From: Paracoccus jeotgali
GTDB taxonomy: Bacteria > Pseudomonadota > Alphaproteobacteria > Rhodobacterales > Rhodobacteraceae
Assembly (NCBI RefSeq): GCF_002865605.1
Contig: NZ_CP025583.1
Span: 1,654,501-1,718,500, forward strand
DNA length: 64,000 nucleotides
Direction: 5' to 3'
Numbering within the stretch: the stretch's first letter is position 1; the number at the start of each line of letters is the position of its first letter. Below, piece by piece: positions 62,386 to 64,000 of this stretch. Under the pieces are notes generated by a model, which saw nothing but the letters and a program-made list of their open reading frames with translations, made no database searches and was not told the origin of the DNA. The position numbers were made by a program, and so were the translations under genes.

Positions 62386-63102
62386 TCAGCCCGCGCGGAC
62401 CAGCCTTGAAACCAGCCGATCGCGTGCGGCCGGCAGGGGTCGTCCGACATGGCCATGCGCAAGCCACAGCCGCAGGAAGTGCCCGGTGATGGCCAGCGCG
62501 TCCGGGATCTCGCGCGCTTGCGGCGGCCCGCCCAGCAGGCCCGGCAGCGGCAGCAGGCGCGCGGCGAACTCGCCCGCGCCGTCCTGCGTCACGGCACGCC
62601 CGGTGCGCGGGCTGACATAGCACAGCCCCGATCGCGCCCCGGTGACGGCACAGCGCGTCAGGTCGAGGCGAAAGCCCATCTCGTCCAGCAACACCATCTC
62701 CCACCGGACATAATCGGCGGCCCAGTCCTCGCCCGCATCCATCCGGTCCCACAGCGCCTCGGACGCCTCGGCCAGACGCGGATGCGGGTCGCGTTCGGGC
62801 AGCGCAAAGCGCAGCAGCGCCGCCGTCGCGTTGATCCCGTCCAGCGCCGCCGCGTCGCCCATCAGCCCCGGCCGGGGCGCGCCAGGCTCCAGCGTCAGCG
62901 TGCCAAGCTGGTCGGCCAGCCGCGCCCGCCACAGCGCCGAGACGCGGTTGCCGGGCTGGACCATCGCCGCCTTGCGCCGCCCGCCGCCGCCCGGCACCAG
63001 CCCCGCGACCCGCCCCTGATCGAGGCTGAGGATCTCGACCAGCGCCGCATTCTCGCCATGCGGGCGGTGCGCGATGACGGTGCCCTGGCCGCGCCACTCC
63101 AT
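62386..63102 (-). CDS. recO: DNA repair protein RecO
   Basis: The 238-residue protein starts MEWRGQGTVIAHRPHGENAALVEILSLDQGRVAGLVPG, the RecO OB-fold N-terminus. LAEASEALWDRMDAGEDWAADYVRWEMVLLDEMGFRLDLTRCAVTG marks the C-terminal helical domain. RecO works with RecR and RecF to load RecA at gaps. It lies 3 bases after the YbaK-type gene and overlaps nothing. Confidence 0.93.
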   Translation of the reverse strand: MEWRGQGTVIAHRPHGENAALVEILSLDQGRVAGLVPGGGGRRKAAMVQPGNRVSALWRARLADQLGTLTLEPGAPRPGLMGDAAALDGINATAALLRFALPERDPHPRLAEASEALWDRMDAGEDWAADYVRWEMVLLDEMGFRLDLTRCAVTGARSGLCYVSPRTGRAVTQDGAGEFAARLLPLPGLLGGPPQAREIPDALAITGHFLRLWLAHGHVGRPLPAARDRLVSRLVRAG

Positions 63103-63105
63103 CCG

Positions 63106-63573
63106 TCAGCCGGTGAAATCCGCGACCTGCGCGTCGCAGAGGCGCTGCAGTTCGGCGGGGGTGATGGCAAAGACATGGCGCGGCGTGCCCGCCGCCGCCC
63201 AGACCCGGTCGAACTCCATCAGCGCGGGGTCCAGAAACGCCCGCACCGGCCGCAGATGGCCGACCGGCGCAACGCCGCCGATGGCGAAACCCGTCTCGGC
63301 CCGGATCAGCGCGGCGTCGGCCTTGCCAAGGGGCTGCCCCGCCAGCGCGCTGGCCTTGCCGGGATCGACGCGATTGCCGCCTGCGGTCAGAAACAGCACC
63401 ACATGGCCGTCGCTTTCGCCGCGAAAGATGATCGATTTGGCGATCTGGTCCACCGCGCAGCCGACGGCCGCGGCGGCATCGGCGGCGGTGCGGGTGTCGC
63501 CCATCAGGGCGATCTCGACCGCGATCCCGGCCTGCTGCAAGGCCGCCTCGACCCTTGCCAAACTCTTGCTCAT
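63106..63573 (-). CDS. YbaK/EbsC-type aminoacyl-tRNA deacylase
   Basis: The 155-residue protein shows the YbaK/ProX fold pattern: AAAAVGCAVDQIAKSIIFRGESDGHVVLFLTAGGNRVD near residue 35, then the conserved Lys-containing AALIRAETGFAIGGVAPVGH (GxxPxGH signature). Related proteins hydrolyse Cys- or other mischarged tRNA(Pro). The frame is open far upstream but antisense to the next gene, so the ATG at 63573 (MSKSLARVEAAL) is chosen. It is co-directional with recO, 3 bases away. Confidence 0.88.
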   Translation of the reverse strand: MSKSLARVEAALQQAGIAVEIALMGDTRTAADAAAAVGCAVDQIAKSIIFRGESDGHVVLFLTAGGNRVDPGKASALAGQPLGKADAALIRAETGFAIGGVAPVGHLRPVRAFLDPALMEFDRVWAAAGTPRHVFAITPAELQRLCDAQVADFTG

Positions 63574-63615
63574 CGCGCACTCCAGCCTACACCGCATATG
63601 TGTAAGGAGGCCCGC

Positions 63616-63987
63616 GTGGCGCAACAAGTCTATACGCTGCTGGTTCAGGTCGGGCGCAGCCAGGGCGACAACTGGCCCGAAGGCGCCATCGGGGCGGCGA
63701 TGTTGTGCTATGCCTCGGGCGTGGACGAGGCCGAGGCGGTGCGCGAGACGGTGGCGGTGCTGAAACAGGCCGGGCTGTCGCCGCTGGACGTGACCGGTTA
63801 CGGCACGCTGGCCGAACGCGAGGCCGAAGGGCACGAGATCGGCCCCGAGGACCGCGCCCTGATGCAGCGCGCGCTGGACGAAAACGCCGTCATCGTGGCC
63901 CAGACCGAGCCCGTCTTTCCGGGCGACATGGATGACGGGGACATGGATGACGGGGACGAGGACGACGGCCCGCCCACGCTGCACTGA
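63616..63987 (+). CDS. Hypothetical small protein with acidic repeat tail
   Basis: The 123-residue product starts at GTG, six bases after a perfect TAAGGAGG site. An ATG further upstream lies before that site and is rejected. The core (VYTLLVQVGRSQGDNWPEGAIGAAMLCYASGVDEAEAVRETVAVLKQAGL) alternates hydrophobic residues in a strand-helix pattern like a small ferredoxin-like fold. I do not recognise a named family. The C-terminus has a tandem DMDDG repeat. It is divergent from the YbaK-type gene. Confidence 0.7.
   Translation: MAQQVYTLLVQVGRSQGDNWPEGAIGAAMLCYASGVDEAEAVRETVAVLKQAGLSPLDVTGYGTLAEREAEGHEIGPEDRALMQRALDENAVIVAQTEPVFPGDMDDGDMDDGDEDDGPPTLH
63925..63969. repeat. 15-bp tandem repeat encoding an acidic tail
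   Basis: Two perfect copies of GACATGGATGACGGG and a third, diverged copy encode DMDDG-DMDDG-DEDDG at the end of the small hypothetical protein. Units keep the frame. Confidence 0.9.
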
Positions 63988-64000
63988 TCCGCCTGCCGCG

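Overview
The window looks like a GC-rich alphaproteobacterial chromosome of the Rhodobacteraceae, most likely Paracoccus or a close relative. The basis is the ribosomal-protein sequences and gene order, COQ9 beside rpsU, a TrcR/DUF1013 protein, EF-Tu/EF-G, and a pronounced G/C bias at third codon positions. This is a by-eye placement without any database search.

Positions 1-19,550 (minus strand) hold the str-S10-spc-alpha ribosomal supercluster. Transcription runs rpsL-rpsG-fusA-tuf, then rpsJ through rplP, then rpmC through rpmD, then rplO-secY-adk, then rpsM-rpsK. It is not one continuous operon. T-tailed hairpins and sigma70-like promoters split it at several points. An outer-membrane beta-barrel gene with its own promoter sits between rplP and rpmC, and an HNH endonuclease gene sits between tuf and rpsJ. 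The rpsJ leader carries a terminator-like hairpin that could be an attenuator.

Positions 19,579-24,371 hold an EnvZ-like sensor kinase, a metallo-beta-lactamase-fold hydrolase, tRNA-Asn(GUU), a small lower-GC Trypco2-like gene, a perfect 17-bp inverted repeat, and a ribbon-helix-helix/PHB-type esterase pair.

Positions 24,468-52,427 are the most unusual part: an exopolysaccharide (EPS) locus wrapped around a hybrid NRPS-PKS assembly line. The EPS side has a priming sugar transferase, Wzx-like flippase, TIGR04325-type methyltransferase, O-antigen polymerase/ligase-like membrane protein, three glycosyltransferases, a twin-arginine beta-helix protein, a Wzz/BY-kinase-like protein and a Wza/ExoF-like export protein. 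In the middle, three genes with 4-base start/stop overlaps encode A-PCP, then KS-AT-ACP-aminotransferase-C-A-PCP, then C-(A remnant)-PCP-TE. The Sfp-type phosphopantetheinyl transferase that would activate the carrier domains overlaps an EPS glycosyltransferase gene. This suggests, but does not prove, that the peptide/polyketide product and the polysaccharide are made together or joined. Three proteins here depart from family norms: the terminal NRPS has lost most of its adenylation domain, its TE has Cys for Ser and no evident C-terminal His, and the Wzz/kinase protein lacks the Walker A lysine.

Positions 52,630-64,000 are mostly housekeeping and metabolic genes: an SDR oxidoreductase, P1-family peptidase, two SH3-domain envelope proteins flanking a succinate-semialdehyde dehydrogenase, TrcR, RNase T2, a quinone oxidoreductase, COQ9, ribosomal protein S21, a META-domain lipoprotein, RecO, a YbaK-type deacylase and a conserved-looking small protein. 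Start codons were chosen from Shine-Dalgarno sites, overlaps and family N-termini. All promoters and terminators were called by eye.
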